Assembly (NCBI RefSeq): GCF_000400735.1
Contig: NZ_KE007371.1
Span: 20,692-84,691, forward strand
Source: Acinetobacter tandoii DSM 14970 = CIP 107469
Lineage (GTDB): Bacteria; Pseudomonadota; Gammaproteobacteria; Pseudomonadales; Moraxellaceae
DNA: 64,000 nt
Direction: 5' to 3'
The notes under the pieces are model-generated. The model worked only from the letters and a program-made list of their open reading frames with translations, had not been told where the DNA came from and did not search any database. Position 1 is the first letter of the stretch. Each line of letters opens with the position of its first letter. A program made the position numbers and the translations under genes. Shown here one piece after another: positions 7,475-17,717 of this stretch.

Positions 7475-9916
7475 ATGATGAAAAATTGGGTCGATCCTGA
7501 AGCCAAAGCGGAAGCTGAACGCTACGAAAATCCTATTCCGAGCCGTACGCTCATTTTAGAAACCATAGAACAATTAAACTCGCCACAATCACATGCCGAT
7601 TTAGTGGAACACTTCCAAATTGCCGATCAAAAGAGCATTGATGCGCTAAGCCACCGACTTATTGCGATGGTGCGTGATGGTCAACTGATGAAAGATGGCT
7701 TTAAATTTCAACGTATGGCAGATCAACCCAGCCATGAAGCCACGGTTTATATCAACAGTAAAGGCTTTGGTACGGCCAGTATTGCAGGTCATGACGATTT
7801 ACTCTTACCTGAACGTGAACTCCGTCAGGTGTTTAATGGTGATCGGGTAAAAGTGCAACAAACTTCGGTCGACCGTAAAGGTAAAGCTTGGGGCTTTATT
7901 TCTGAAGTTGTACAACGTCGCGTCAAACAAATTATCGGTAAAGTCTCGCAACACGATGGTGAATACTTTATTCAACCTGCAAATCCGAATGCGCATCAGC
8001 CGATTACTTTAGAAAAAGAGCTGATTGAACATGCCCAACTCAAACTTGGGGATTCAGTTCGTATCGCGATTGATGACTACCCTACCCGTGAAGAATTCGC
8101 AACGGGACATGTGATTCAGTCGATGGCAGACAAAGCAGATACCGAAATCATTATTCCGCAAACCATTTTAGAATTTGGTTTGCCTTACGAATTCCCAGAA
8201 GAAGTCCTGAAAGAAGCCGAGAGCTTTAAAGAGCCAAATGCCAAAGACCGTGAAGGTCGCATCGACTTACGTGACCTGCCTTTGGTCACCATTGATGGTG
8301 AAGATGCCCGCGACTTTGATGATGCCGTCTATGCCGAAAAACGCTCGGGTGGCGGTTATCGTGTCGTGGTGGCAATTGCCGATGTCAGCCATTATGTGCG
8401 TGTTGGCAAACCCTTGGATGACGAAGCACAAGAACGCGGGACCTCTGTGTACTTCCCACACTTTGTATTGCCGATGTTGCCTGAAGCCCTTTCCAATGGA
8501 CTATGTTCTTTAAATCCACATGTCGACCGTCTATGTATGGTCTGTGATTTAAAACTTTCGCGTGCAGGTCGCGTGACAGGCTTTGAATTCTATCCTTCGG
8601 TGATGCATTCCAAAGCCCGCCTGACCTATACCCAAGTAGCACAGTATTTTGATGGGGATAGTGCCGCAGTACCCGAAGACCGTGAAGTCCGTAAATCACT
8701 GAACACTCTGTTCCAACTGTATCAAGTACTAAAAGACTTGCGTGCCAAACGTCATGCCATGGAGTTTGAAACCGTTGAAACCTACATGACTTTCGATGAT
8801 TTGGGCGGTATCAACGAAATTCTGCCACGTACACGTAACGATGCACACAAGCTGATTGAAGAATGTATGTTATTGGCTAACGTGGCTGCGGCTGAGTTTG
8901 CTCTCGAGCATGATTTGCCGATGCTATATCGCGTGCATGAGCCACCTGAATTCTCGCGTATTCAAAAAGTCCGTGATTTTGTCAAATTGCTTGGTTTGAA
9001 ATTCCCAGATCAACCGACCCAAGCTGACTATCAGGCGGTGATTGAAGCAACCAAGGACCGTATTGATGCACCGAGTATTCATGCGGTGTTATTACGTTCT
9101 ATGATGCAAGCCTATTACGGCGCGAAAAATGCGGGACACTATGGTTTGGCGTATGAAGCCTATACCCATTTCACATCACCGATTCGTCGCTACCCAGATT
9201 TATTGCTACACCGTGCCATTAAAGCCAAACTCGCGGATAAACCATTCCCGCTTTCTGGTGCGGCACTGGATGATGCAGGCGAACATTTCTCGCAAACCGA
9301 ACGTCGTGCCGATGAAGCCTCTCGCTCTGTGACCATGTGGTTAAAATGCCACTACATGCAGCAGCATTTGGGCGATGAGTTTGTCGGTGTGATTTCAGCA
9401 GTAGCAGAATTTGGTTTATTCGTGACGCTGAAAGACTTGTATGTCGATGGTATGGTGCATGTCAGCCAATTGGGCGATGACTTCTTTGTCTTTGATCAAG
9501 TTAGCCAAAGTCTAGTGGGACAAAACCGTGGGCAAACGTTTGGTTTAGGCGATGAAGTCAAAATTAAAGTGGCTGGCGTGAACTTGGAAGAGCGCAAGAT
9601 TGATTTTGAACTGATTCAGCAACTGACGCATGCAGGACGTGCCATCCGTAGCCGTGCACCGCGAGTGGCCAAAGCTGGCACTGCACAGGTGAAGGAAGAA
9701 ACCTTTAATCCTCGCGCGGCAAAAGCACCTGCTGAAGCACGTGAGTCTGGCGATCAACCTGTTACGAAAAAGAAAGCCAAGTCCAAGCCGAGCTCTTATG
9801 GCAAAAAAGCCGACAAGAAAACCTCCGCCAAGGCCGAGGTGAAAGCCAAAGACAAAGCCAAGAAAAAGAGCAAAGCCAAAAAGAAAAAAGCCAACGCCAA
9901 AGTGCGTAGCGAATAA
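7475..9916 (+). CDS. rnr: Ribonuclease R
   Basis: 813 residues, the usual length for RNase R. Order: N-terminal helix-turn-helix and cold-shock/OB domains (to about residue 230), the RNB catalytic domain with the metal-binding Asp cluster DGEDARDFDDAV at about 274-285, an S1 domain near 640-725, and a Lys/Ala-rich basic tail from about 735. It is a processive 3'-5' exoribonuclease that degrades structured RNA in the cytosol. The basic tail is the part linked to RNA duplex unwinding and ribosome contacts in E. coli. Two adjacent ATG codons (7475, 7478) are possible starts. Confidence 0.96.
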   Translation: MMKNWVDPEAKAEAERYENPIPSRTLILETIEQLNSPQSHADLVEHFQIADQKSIDALSHRLIAMVRDGQLMKDGFKFQRMADQPSHEATVYINSKGFGTASIAGHDDLLLPERELRQVFNGDRVKVQQTSVDRKGKAWGFISEVVQRRVKQIIGKVSQHDGEYFIQPANPNAHQPITLEKELIEHAQLKLGDSVRIAIDDYPTREEFATGHVIQSMADKADTEIIIPQTILEFGLPYEFPEEVLKEAESFKEPNAKDREGRIDLRDLPLVTIDGEDARDFDDAVYAEKRSGGGYRVVVAIADVSHYVRVGKPLDDEAQERGTSVYFPHFVLPMLPEALSNGLCSLNPHVDRLCMVCDLKLSRAGRVTGFEFYPSVMHSKARLTYTQVAQYFDGDSAAVPEDREVRKSLNTLFQLYQVLKDLRAKRHAMEFETVETYMTFDDLGGINEILPRTRNDAHKLIEECMLLANVAAAEFALEHDLPMLYRVHEPPEFSRIQKVRDFVKLLGLKFPDQPTQADYQAVIEATKDRIDAPSIHAVLLRSMMQAYYGAKNAGHYGLAYEAYTHFTSPIRRYPDLLLHRAIKAKLADKPFPLSGAALDDAGEHFSQTERRADEASRSVTMWLKCHYMQQHLGDEFVGVISAVAEFGLFVTLKDLYVDGMVHVSQLGDDFFVFDQVSQSLVGQNRGQTFGLGDEVKIKVAGVNLEERKIDFELIQQLTHAGRAIRSRAPRVAKAGTAQVKEETFNPRAAKAPAEARESGDQPVTKKKAKSKPSSYGKKADKKTSAKAEVKAKDKAKKKSKAKKKKANAKVRSE

Positions 9917-9925
9917 CCTGAGATC

Positions 9926-9958
9926 GGTGTTAAGCCCCGTGGCTTAACACCTTTTTTT
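9926..9958 (+). terminator. Terminator after rnr
   Basis: Long perfect stem GGTGTTAAGCC / GGCTTAACACC with a 4-base loop, followed by seven T. It begins 10 bases past the rnr stop. Confidence 0.95.
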
Positions 9959-9968
9959 ATAAAAAATC

Positions 9969-10856
9969 ATGACCCTTATTCGACGTTTGATCCCTAAACC
10001 GATTAGCCAATATCATCCCCTGTTTTACTTTTTATCGACCCGTACCCGACGGGCGCTGCGCTATTGGCAATGGAAAACCGATGGTCAAGATTATGCCCAA
10101 GAGAAATGTTCTACACCCTTGCTCTATCGGGTGAAAAAGCATCAATCAGTCTTGATTCGAAAATTAGGGGACAGTGAGCAACACTGGCAACACAACAAAG
10201 TCATCAATTTGAAAATTGCCAGCCCCTGTATTTCAGGCATTCTGATCTATCCTCAACAGACCTTTTCTTTCTGCCAACTGGTGGGGCAACCCACAGCCGC
10301 CAAAGGCTATGTCGAAGGCATGGAACTGAGTTTTGGTCAGGCACGTGGTGGCATTGGTGGTGGTATTTGTCAGATTGCCAATCTGATCCATTGGCTGGTG
10401 CTGCATAGCCCGCTACAGGTGAAACAACGTGCGCAGCATTCCTTTGACCCCTTCCCCGATCAAGGACGGGTTTTACCTTTCGGCAGTGGCGCGGCCATCT
10501 TTTACAATTACATCGATTATCAATTTTATAATCCGACCCCACACACCTTTCAAATCCGCTTATGGTTTAGCGACAAATGTCTAGAGGGGGAACTCCGCTG
10601 CTCGGTAGATTTGGGTTATGTCTATCATGTGTTTGAACAACAGCATGCTTTTTTAAAAATCGGCTCTGACTATTATCGTCAGAATGAAATCTGGCGGCAT
10701 CGTAAAGAAAAATATAAAAGTGGCGAAATTCTGGATACCGAATGCATGACCCGTAACTTTGCCAAAGTCCTGTATATCCCTCAGCGAATTGATCAATCCT
10801 TTGCTTCTTGGGCAGAATTTACTGCCGAACAACAAACTCCCACAATAAAAACTTGA
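9969..10856 (+). CDS. VanW-family protein
   Basis: 295 residues. The central part carries the VanW (PF04294) pattern: SFCQLVGQPTAAKGYVEGMEL, then GGIGGGICQIANLIHWLVL, then NPTPHTFQIRLWF. The family is named for a gene in vanB-type vancomycin resistance clusters, but its biochemical role is unknown, and in Gram-negative chromosomes it stands alone. I see no clear signal peptide. It starts just after the rnr terminator, so it should have its own promoter. Confidence 0.82.
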   Translation: MTLIRRLIPKPISQYHPLFYFLSTRTRRALRYWQWKTDGQDYAQEKCSTPLLYRVKKHQSVLIRKLGDSEQHWQHNKVINLKIASPCISGILIYPQQTFSFCQLVGQPTAAKGYVEGMELSFGQARGGIGGGICQIANLIHWLVLHSPLQVKQRAQHSFDPFPDQGRVLPFGSGAAIFYNYIDYQFYNPTPHTFQIRLWFSDKCLEGELRCSVDLGYVYHVFEQQHAFLKIGSDYYRQNEIWRHRKEKYKSGEILDTECMTRNFAKVLYIPQRIDQSFASWAEFTAEQQTPTIKT

Positions 10857-10896
10857 TTTCCCTGCCAACAATCCCTACATCTAGTTTAAGTTTAAA

Positions 10897-12954
10897 ATGA
10901 AATGGCGAATGCACATGCACTTAGATCAAGCAACTTTACCTGTTCCTCAGTTTGATCAAATTCAACTTAGCGAATTAAAACAACAAATCGAACAAGCCAT
11001 TCAACACGGTCAGCAATTTTTAACCGAACTCACAGCCGTCCCTGAACAGCATGCCGCTCAACTTGAAGTGTTAAGCCAAGTCGATGAACTTGAAAATAGC
11101 ATGAGCGAATCTTGGGGGGTGCTGTCTCATTTAAATGCGGTCATGAACAATGCTGAAACCCGTGAGGTCTATCAGTCTTTGCTCCCTGCACTGAGTGAAT
11201 ATTACACTGCGCTCGGGCAACACACCGTGCTGTACCGAACCTATCAGCAAGTACAAGATTCGACAGAATTTAATCAACTGCCTGCAGCACAGCAAAGTGC
11301 CATCAAGCTGGCATTACGAGATTTCAAACTCTCTGGGGTTGCCTTAGAAGGTGAAGCAAAAAAACGCTATGCTGAGATTTCAGCGCGACTGTCACAACTG
11401 TCTTCCGATTTCTCTAACCATGTCTTGGATGCCTCACAAGCCTATTTCAAACCTTTGAACGAAGATCAACTAAAAGGCTTACCCGACAGCAGCGTTGAAC
11501 TGTTAAAACAATATGGTCAGCAACGTGAGCTTGAACAAGCGGTTGCGACGCTAGATATTCCCGCCTATTTGGCAATCATGACCTATGCCGAAGATCGTGC
11601 AGTGCGCGAAGAATTATATCGTGCTTATACCACTCGCGCTTCCGATCAGGCAGAACAAGCTGAATTTGATAATACGGCGGTGATGGAAGAAATCTTGAGC
11701 CTACGTCAGGAAATGGCACAGTTGCTCGGTTTTAATAACTATGCAGAATTGTCCCTTGCGAGCAAAATGGCACCTGATGTCGACACTGTCGCCAACTTTT
11801 TAATCGAGTTGGCTGAACATGCACGTCGCCCTGCTGAGCAGGAAATTGCCGAGCTGAAAGCGATTGCACAACAAGATGGAGTTCAAATCCTAGAACCGTG
11901 GGATACAGGTTTTTACTCAGAAAAGCTTAAAGTTCAGCAATTCAATCTATCTCAGGAAGATTTAAAACCCTATTTCCCAGCACCGAAAATCATACAAGGC
12001 TTATTCAGCATTGTTGAACGCTTATACGGCATTCAAATTGTGCAGCGTGAAGCTCCAGTTTGGCATCCAGATGCACAATATTTTGAACTGGAAGATCAAG
12101 GTAAAGTGGTTGGTGGATTCTATTTCGATCTTTATGCGCGGAGTGGAAAACGCGGTGGCGCATGGATGAGTGGTTTCCGCTCACGCATGCAAACTGCACA
12201 GGGTTTACAAAAACCAATCTGCTATATGGTATGTAACTTTACTCCACCCGTTGCAGGACAAGCGGCTTTGCTCACCCATGATGAAGTCACCACGCTATTT
12301 CATGAATTTGGGCACGGCTTGCATCACATGCTCACTGAAGTCGATCATATTTCTGTGGCAGGGACACATGGCGTTGCTTGGGATGCGGTAGAATTGCCAA
12401 GTCAGTTTATGGAATTCTGGACATGGGACAAAGAAAGTTTAGATTTGCTTAGCGAGCATATTGAAAGCAAAGACGTGCTTCCTGAATCTTTGCTCAAAGC
12501 ATTACTTGATGCGCGTTTCTTCCAGTCAGGGATGCAAACTCTTCGTCAAATCGAATTTGCCTTATTTGATCTCAACATTCACCGCACCACGCCTGCATTA
12601 AATGCAGCAGGCATTCAAACAACGTTAGATCAAATTCGTCAGAACTATGCCGTTGCTCCAACAGCATCTTATAACCGTTTCCAACATAGCTTTAGTCACA
12701 TTTTCGCGGGAGGTTATGCTGCGGGCTATTATTCTTATAAATGGGCAGAAGTTTTAGCCAGTGATGCCTTTGATCGTTTCGAAAAAGAAGGTATTTTCAA
12801 TACCCAGACTGGTAAAGAGTTTCGACAGTTTATTCTAGCAGTTGGCGGAAAAGATACAGCACTTGATGCATTTATCAATTTCCGCGGTCGCGAACCAAAA
12901 ATAGATGCATTATTACGCCATCAGGGTTGGACGAACGCAGATAAAACCGCTTAA
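10897..12954 (+). CDS. prlC: Oligopeptidase A (M3 metallopeptidase)
   Basis: 685 residues, typical of M3A oligopeptidases. The zinc site HEFGH is at about residues 469-473, with a downstream Glu in the VAWDAVELPSQFME segment as third ligand. The enzyme hydrolyses cytosolic oligopeptides, including cleaved signal peptides. ATG codons at 10897, 10909 and 10915 are in frame and the sequence does not decide between them. The next gene encodes a zinc-ribbon protein on the same strand. Confidence 0.95.
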   Translation: MKWRMHMHLDQATLPVPQFDQIQLSELKQQIEQAIQHGQQFLTELTAVPEQHAAQLEVLSQVDELENSMSESWGVLSHLNAVMNNAETREVYQSLLPALSEYYTALGQHTVLYRTYQQVQDSTEFNQLPAAQQSAIKLALRDFKLSGVALEGEAKKRYAEISARLSQLSSDFSNHVLDASQAYFKPLNEDQLKGLPDSSVELLKQYGQQRELEQAVATLDIPAYLAIMTYAEDRAVREELYRAYTTRASDQAEQAEFDNTAVMEEILSLRQEMAQLLGFNNYAELSLASKMAPDVDTVANFLIELAEHARRPAEQEIAELKAIAQQDGVQILEPWDTGFYSEKLKVQQFNLSQEDLKPYFPAPKIIQGLFSIVERLYGIQIVQREAPVWHPDAQYFELEDQGKVVGGFYFDLYARSGKRGGAWMSGFRSRMQTAQGLQKPICYMVCNFTPPVAGQAALLTHDEVTTLFHEFGHGLHHMLTEVDHISVAGTHGVAWDAVELPSQFMEFWTWDKESLDLLSEHIESKDVLPESLLKALLDARFFQSGMQTLRQIEFALFDLNIHRTTPALNAAGIQTTLDQIRQNYAVAPTASYNRFQHSFSHIFAGGYAAGYYSYKWAEVLASDAFDRFEKEGIFNTQTGKEFRQFILAVGGKDTALDAFINFRGREPKIDALLRHQGWTNADKTA

Positions 12955-12992
12955 ACTACGTCATTATTGTTCACAGGGTGTTATTAACTGAC

Positions 12993-13199
12993 ATGAAAAG
13001 ACAGTTTATCGCAGGCGCAAAATGTCCTAAATGCGGAGCTTTAGATCGTGTGGTTAAAATCATCACTGTGGATGACGAGTGGATTGAATGTATAACGTGT
13101 GAATATACAGAAAAGCGCCCGACCCATGTCGAGTCTGCTGAACCTGAACATCCAGACGAAATTGGGGTCATTCAATTCAAACCTCGTCAGCCTGAATAA
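12993..13199 (+). CDS. YheV-family zinc-ribbon protein
   Basis: 68 residues from ATG 12993. CPKC near the N-terminus and CITC about 25 residues later form a four-Cys zinc ribbon, as in the YheV/DUF2387 family. The family function is unknown; the fold suggests nucleic-acid or protein contact. It is 38 bases after prlC and probably in its operon. An upstream in-frame ATG (12978) would add five residues without family support. Confidence 0.85.
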   Translation: MKRQFIAGAKCPKCGALDRVVKIITVDDEWIECITCEYTEKRPTHVESAEPEHPDEIGVIQFKPRQPE

Positions 13200-13215
13200 C
13201 AACAAGGTTCAAGTC

Positions 13216-13659
13216 ATGACGTTAGATCAAAGACAAAATTCAAAACTTTTAATGGGGATTATTGCTGGGCTTGTGGCAATGGTGGCTATTTTTATAGCTT
13301 ACCAATGGATGTCGAGCCCTCAACCAAAACATGAGATTGATCAGCAAGTTGTACATACTCCTGCAAAACCAGTCGTGAAAGAGGCTGCTCCTGTGGTAGA
13401 AAATTCGGCTTCTACGGCGGTTGCAAATACGACGGCTGAAGCACCGATTCAATTGGTCGATGAAGCCATTTTAAAACAAGAGGTGCCGAAAAATGCCAGC
13501 TTGGCCAAAGAAGAAATTGCCAAATTGGATGACATTCAGACACAACTGAATGAACAAGAGAAAACATTGAAAGCGCAACATACTGATGCAGATGACCTAA
13601 TTGCCTTGAAAGAAGAACAGGTGAAATTACTCGAAGCTCAACTCGCCAAGGCTCAATAA
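13216..13659 (+). CDS. Single-pass membrane protein with coiled-coil tail, function unknown
   Basis: 147 residues from ATG 13216, which has an AAGG ribosome site and starts 16 bases after the zinc-ribbon gene. An earlier ATG at 13099 would overlap that gene and is rejected. One transmembrane helix lies at about residues 13-30. It is followed by an Ala/Pro/Val-rich linker and a Lys/Glu/Gln-rich C-terminus (about 100-147) with heptad-like spacing that suggests a coiled coil. I recognise no family. The layout fits an inner-membrane anchor reaching into the periplasm. Confidence 0.7.
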   Translation: MTLDQRQNSKLLMGIIAGLVAMVAIFIAYQWMSSPQPKHEIDQQVVHTPAKPVVKEAAPVVENSASTAVANTTAEAPIQLVDEAILKQEVPKNASLAKEEIAKLDDIQTQLNEQEKTLKAQHTDADDLIALKEEQVKLLEAQLAKAQ

Positions 13660-13696
13660 AATATTCTGATCAAATTCGGCTAGAATAGATCGATTT

Positions 13697-14593
13697 ATGA
13701 TTATGCCGAATTTTCGCATGAACCTCTCTCCAACCAATCGCAATTTGGTCAAAGCGCTTGGTTTTCTTGCCCTCTCTGCTTTTTTATTTTCGCTGATGGG
13801 AGTCTGTATTCGTTATGCATCTCATAGCGTAGATAATCCCACCATCGTTTTTTTCCGAAATTTTATTGGCTTATTCGTCTTTCTGCCGATCATGTTCAAT
13901 AAAGGACTGGGATTTTTTAAAACCACCAAAATTTGGATGCACACTTGGCGCGCGGTCGTTGGTCTAATTGCCATGTATGGCTTTTTCTATGCGATTGCTC
14001 ACTTAAAACTCTCCAATGCGATGGTCTTTACCTATTCCTCGCCCATCTTTATTCCACCGATTGCATGGCTATTTTTAAAAGAAAAAATTACTCGCTCCAT
14101 GTTATTGGCAGCGGCAATTGGGCTAGGTGGCGTTTTGTTTGTAGCAAAGCCAGATTCAGGGCTATTTAACCAGATTTCCCTAATTGGCTTAATCGCAAGC
14201 TTTTTAGCAGCAATGGCATTTGTTACTGTGCGTGCGCTGACCAGCACCGAACCTCCGGAACGAATTGTATTTTACTTCTGCTTCATTGGCACGCTCATTT
14301 CGATGCTGCCCATGTTTTGGTTATGGCGACCTTATACACTGTACGAACTTGGTTTTTTAATAACTGCAGGCGTATTAGCCAACATCAGTCAGATTTTTAT
14401 GTCTAAAGCCTATCAATTGGCACCTGCTGGTCAGATCGGTCCCGTGAACTATATTGCCATTATTTTTGCAGGGGCTTGGGGCTATATTTTCTGGCAGGAA
14501 ATTCCTGATCATTACAGTTTAATTGGCTTCAGCTTAATCTTAGCTGGCATTCTGTTTTGTAGTCCCCTATTTCAACAACGTAAGAAAACATAA
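13697..14593 (+). CDS. EamA/DMT-family transporter
   Basis: 298 residues and about ten transmembrane helices. First-half marks include SLMGVCIRYAS and a helix ending NAMVFTYSSPIFIPP. The second half has FMSKAYQLAPAGQIGPVNY, typical of RhaT/EamA permeases similar to S-adenosylmethionine or riboflavin carriers. The substrate is not determinable. In-frame starts at 13697, 13703 and 13718 are possible. It is not closely similar to the other DMT gene in this window (2743-3678). Confidence 0.87.
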   Translation: MIMPNFRMNLSPTNRNLVKALGFLALSAFLFSLMGVCIRYASHSVDNPTIVFFRNFIGLFVFLPIMFNKGLGFFKTTKIWMHTWRAVVGLIAMYGFFYAIAHLKLSNAMVFTYSSPIFIPPIAWLFLKEKITRSMLLAAAIGLGGVLFVAKPDSGLFNQISLIGLIASFLAAMAFVTVRALTSTEPPERIVFYFCFIGTLISMLPMFWLWRPYTLYELGFLITAGVLANISQIFMSKAYQLAPAGQIGPVNYIAIIFAGAWGYIFWQEIPDHYSLIGFSLILAGILFCSPLFQQRKKT

Positions 14594-14612
14594 AGCACCC
14601 GAAGGTGCTTTA
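14592..14612 (+). terminator. Probable terminator after the second DMT transporter
   Basis: Stem AAAGCACC / GGTGCTTT with a 4-base loop. The T run is interrupted (TTTATCTG), so efficiency is uncertain. It overlaps the transporter stop codon. Confidence 0.65.
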
Positions 14613-14629
14613 TCTGTTATTCGAATCGC

Positions 14630-16915
14630 TTAATGATACCAACCGAACAATTTAAACAAGTAAGGGATATAAGCAATAATCAGCATGGCAGGGAATAACA
14701 CCAATAACGGTAAGATCCAACGTTCATATCGATAATAGAACGATTCATACCGTACTTCTGCATCGGCTTCAGCCACTTCTGCATCACCAATCGACTGGCG
14801 TGCCAGTAAATGATTGAGTGCCACTGGAGGAGTCACATAACCCAACTCGAAACCAATCAAGGTAATCATCCAGAAATGTACAGGATGGATACCATATTGA
14901 TAAGCCACAGGAGCAACGGTTGCAGAAATTAAAATAACAGCACCAAACGGATCCATAATCATACCAACGACAATCATCAAAGCTACGATCATGGTAATAA
15001 CCAAATAAATATTACCAATATCTGTTGGGAACAGGCTCATGACCTCTACCCGCTCAAGGAAACCTCCGACGCTGACTGACAACGCCATAAGGATGACCAA
15101 CGCCCCAATATGACCAACCGTTTCACTGGTCGAAATATGCATCGCTTTCCAGAAACCCACTTGACGCATCGGGGTTAATTTTTCTGAATGCTGAACCGTA
15201 TGATTGACCACAAGTTCATCTGCTGCATGTGCAGGATGAATTCCCTCTCGATATTCTGCTGTATTGAGTAAATCTGCGCCAGCCATAACAGGTTGTGTAG
15301 ACGATGCATAATTCAAATCCAGTGTTTCATCCCAATGCCCTACAGCTTGAATCGGCGCTGGTTCATGGCGTAACTTATCGAATAACACCATAACCAATAG
15401 AATGATTGGCATCATGACTGGGGCTGTGAATTCATTCAAATCTGTCGATAACGCATATTTATAAAACAGCCAGATCAGTACAAAAATTAAAATATAAGGC
15501 AAGACTGGTGCAATCGCACGCACCGACTTTGGAGCAGCAATATTCAAGGGTGCGATACGAAACTTCTGCTCTGCGAGGAACAAAGACACCACTAAAAACA
15601 GCGTTGATGTGAGCAAAAAGGTATAACTACCATATTGATACAACCAGTCTGTGGTGACTTCTTTATTGAGTGATGCGACTACAACAATCAACAAACATGG
15701 TCTTAATACCACCCCTAAAGAACCTGACATGGCTGTTGCAGCCAAAGCAAATTGGCGACGTCCACCTGCATTCCAGACTTCTTTATAAATGATTGCTCCT
15801 GCGGCAATCACGAAAATTCCCGATGCACCAGTGTAAGCTGTCGGCAATGCTGCTGCGATCAGAATGAGCCAAGTTAAAGTCTCAGGTGCCAGATTCCATG
15901 GACGTAAAATATTCAGAAATAAATCCACAATTCGAGTTTGCTTTAACAGCATCCCTGCCCAGATGAAGAGTGCGAGATTCAGGAAGATACTGGAAAACTC
16001 GACCAGTTGTCCTAAATAAATCCCTTGCCCCATCGGGTAATCCATGAAGAAAGTAAAGGCAACTCCTGTGATGACCGCCATATAGGCATATAAAGAGACA
16101 CTCAAAAATGCCATGCTCAAGCGCCCACCCTCTTGAGTCGGCTGGGGTTGTATCACGACTTGGAATAAACTAATGACTGTCAACACACCAAATAAAATGA
16201 TCCACATCCAATAAATACTGAACATTTCACCTGTCATTGGGACACCCGAGTTTTGCACAGAGTGATACTGACTTAAACTAGAGGCCGCCAGAAAACCATT
16301 TGCCAGCAACATAAAAAGACTATAAACCCGAAAATCAATTTTGGTTGTCGGGCTACGTAAGCCAATATGGTGCGTTTTTAAAGTTGCACTGATTGCCGCA
16401 AATACCACCATCAATACCAACAAAATGGCGCGATTCTCACTACCAAATTTAAACGCACCAAAGAACGTCGTTTCCACGGTACGGTAGGTTCTTAAGGTTG
16501 GATGTGCCTGCATATGTTGCATTGCTTTATCATAAAACTGATATTTTTCTTCACATAAATTTCGTGCCGCAATAATCGAAGCTCTGACATCTGACTCAGA
16601 TGCTGTACCAAAAATATCAGCAAATTCATCAGCTGCATTGGTTTTCATTTGTGTTTGAACCAAAGCATCCACATTAGGATTTCGGTCACAATCGGGTTTG
16701 CTTGGCTCAGCTCTCAAAAAAGAATATTGCATGCCTTTGTCAGGGTCACCATATAGGCTTTCACCCATCCGCAATAATTGTCCATGAATCATTTCACCTG
16801 TGCCAATAATCAGTGTCAAAACCAGTAACACCAAAATCACAAAGGCAGAGATCCATTCTATCCAAATATATTTAAACAGGTCTAATCCAGACCGTTTCTG
16901 TCCTGCATCATACAT
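14630..16915 (-). CDS. TRAP transporter permease, fused small (DctQ) and large (DctM) subunits
   Basis: About 761 residues and many transmembrane helices. The first ~200 residues carry a long periplasmic segment (with GDPDKGMQYSFLRAEPSKPD) and DctQ-like helices. The rest is DctM-like, ending with the family stretch GYVTPPVALNHLL. Tripartite TRAP systems use an ion gradient and a periplasmic binding protein to import organic acids. Start: the frame could begin further upstream (TTG 16948, ATG 16945), but ATG 16915 has an AGGAA ribosome site at proper spacing. No DctP binding-protein gene is seen in the window. A TatT-like lipoprotein gene lies upstream on the same strand. Confidence 0.88.
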   Translation of the reverse strand: MYDAGQKRSGLDLFKYIWIEWISAFVILVLLVLTLIIGTGEMIHGQLLRMGESLYGDPDKGMQYSFLRAEPSKPDCDRNPNVDALVQTQMKTNAADEFADIFGTASESDVRASIIAARNLCEEKYQFYDKAMQHMQAHPTLRTYRTVETTFFGAFKFGSENRAILLVLMVVFAAISATLKTHHIGLRSPTTKIDFRVYSLFMLLANGFLAASSLSQYHSVQNSGVPMTGEMFSIYWMWIILFGVLTVISLFQVVIQPQPTQEGGRLSMAFLSVSLYAYMAVITGVAFTFFMDYPMGQGIYLGQLVEFSSIFLNLALFIWAGMLLKQTRIVDLFLNILRPWNLAPETLTWLILIAAALPTAYTGASGIFVIAAGAIIYKEVWNAGGRRQFALAATAMSGSLGVVLRPCLLIVVVASLNKEVTTDWLYQYGSYTFLLTSTLFLVVSLFLAEQKFRIAPLNIAAPKSVRAIAPVLPYILIFVLIWLFYKYALSTDLNEFTAPVMMPIILLVMVLFDKLRHEPAPIQAVGHWDETLDLNYASSTQPVMAGADLLNTAEYREGIHPAHAADELVVNHTVQHSEKLTPMRQVGFWKAMHISTSETVGHIGALVILMALSVSVGGFLERVEVMSLFPTDIGNIYLVITMIVALMIVVGMIMDPFGAVILISATVAPVAYQYGIHPVHFWMITLIGFELGYVTPPVALNHLLARQSIGDAEVAEADAEVRYESFYYRYERWILPLLVLFPAMLIIAYIPYLFKLFGWYH

Positions 16916-17077
16916 ATGTGTTCCTATTTTTATTTTACTCATCATCAATGATGACGTAGAGATCCTCTATGAACAGAACATCTCCATATTCTATTCTATC
17001 TTTATTTTTCAACTTCACTCTGCATGACTTTCAAATTGAAAAAAATGACTGCTTTTATTTTCTTTCTGCTTAAAATG

Positions 17078-17659
17078 TCAACGCCTTGGCTGAAGTAACT
17101 GTAAATGAAAAGGAAAATAGACGGCAGCTAATAACATGCCCCAGAGTGCACCAAGTAAATGGGCTTCAATCAGAACAGGACTTCCTATCAATTCTGCGGT
17201 GCTGGTGTTGCCTATTGTATTTTCCCAAATTAACTTCAGCACAATCAGTCCCAACACGCCCGCAGCAAACTTACGTTCATGTGCATAAGTTAAATGGACA
17301 AGTGCTACCGCAACATAAGCACCATGTAATACACCTGAAAGCCCAGCATAAGCTTCAATATCAGGAAAAGCATAATAGAAACTTAAGCTAATACACACTG
17401 GAAGCACTAGCAGTAATGCAGCCAATTGCCAAATTCGGACATGAGGAAAAATAAAAGGAAAACACGCAAAGGCAAGCATATTCAGCAAATAATGTATCCA
17501 TCCGACATGCACCCAATGTGCCGTCCAAAGACGCCAGAATTGCTCTAACAAATCTGGGCGCCAATAGATAAAATAATCTGCAAAAATCTGTAAACAGGCA
17601 GATATTGAGGCAACTCCTGCAATAAAAACCACCTTTCGAACAAAATATGGGACATTCAT
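17078..17659 (-). CDS. Rhombosortase (rhomboid-type intramembrane serine protease)
   Basis: 193 residues and six hydrophobic helices. The rhomboid catalytic pair is visible: Ser108 in AYAGLSGVLHG and His167 in VLIEAHLLGALWG. HWVHVGWIHYLLNMLA near residues 48-63 and the short length match the rhombosortase branch (TIGR03902), which cleaves GlyGly-CTERM tails of surface-bound proteins in the inner membrane. ATG 17659 is chosen because GAGGGAG lies at correct spacing; ATG 17665 is too close to it. No protein with an obvious GlyGly-CTERM tail is encoded in the window, so the substrate lies elsewhere. Confidence 0.82.
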   Translation of the reverse strand: MNVPYFVRKVVFIAGVASISACLQIFADYFIYWRPDLLEQFWRLWTAHWVHVGWIHYLLNMLAFACFPFIFPHVRIWQLAALLLVLPVCISLSFYYAFPDIEAYAGLSGVLHGAYVAVALVHLTYAHERKFAAGVLGLIVLKLIWENTIGNTSTAELIGSPVLIEAHLLGALWGMLLAAVYFPFHLQLLQPRR

Positions 17660-17717
17660 CAGCATCTCCCTCGATCTCTCAGCAAATCCTTTGCTTCATT
17701 CAGTTTCACGCCACAGC

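Noticed and set aside
9969..10856. VanW-like gene as evidence of glycopeptide resistance
   Set aside because: No vanA/B, vanH, vanX or sensor genes are present, and Gram-negative VanW-like genes occur alone.
13099..13215. Upstream extension of the coiled-coil membrane protein
   Set aside because: It overlaps the zinc-ribbon gene in another frame, while ATG 13216 has a ribosome site.
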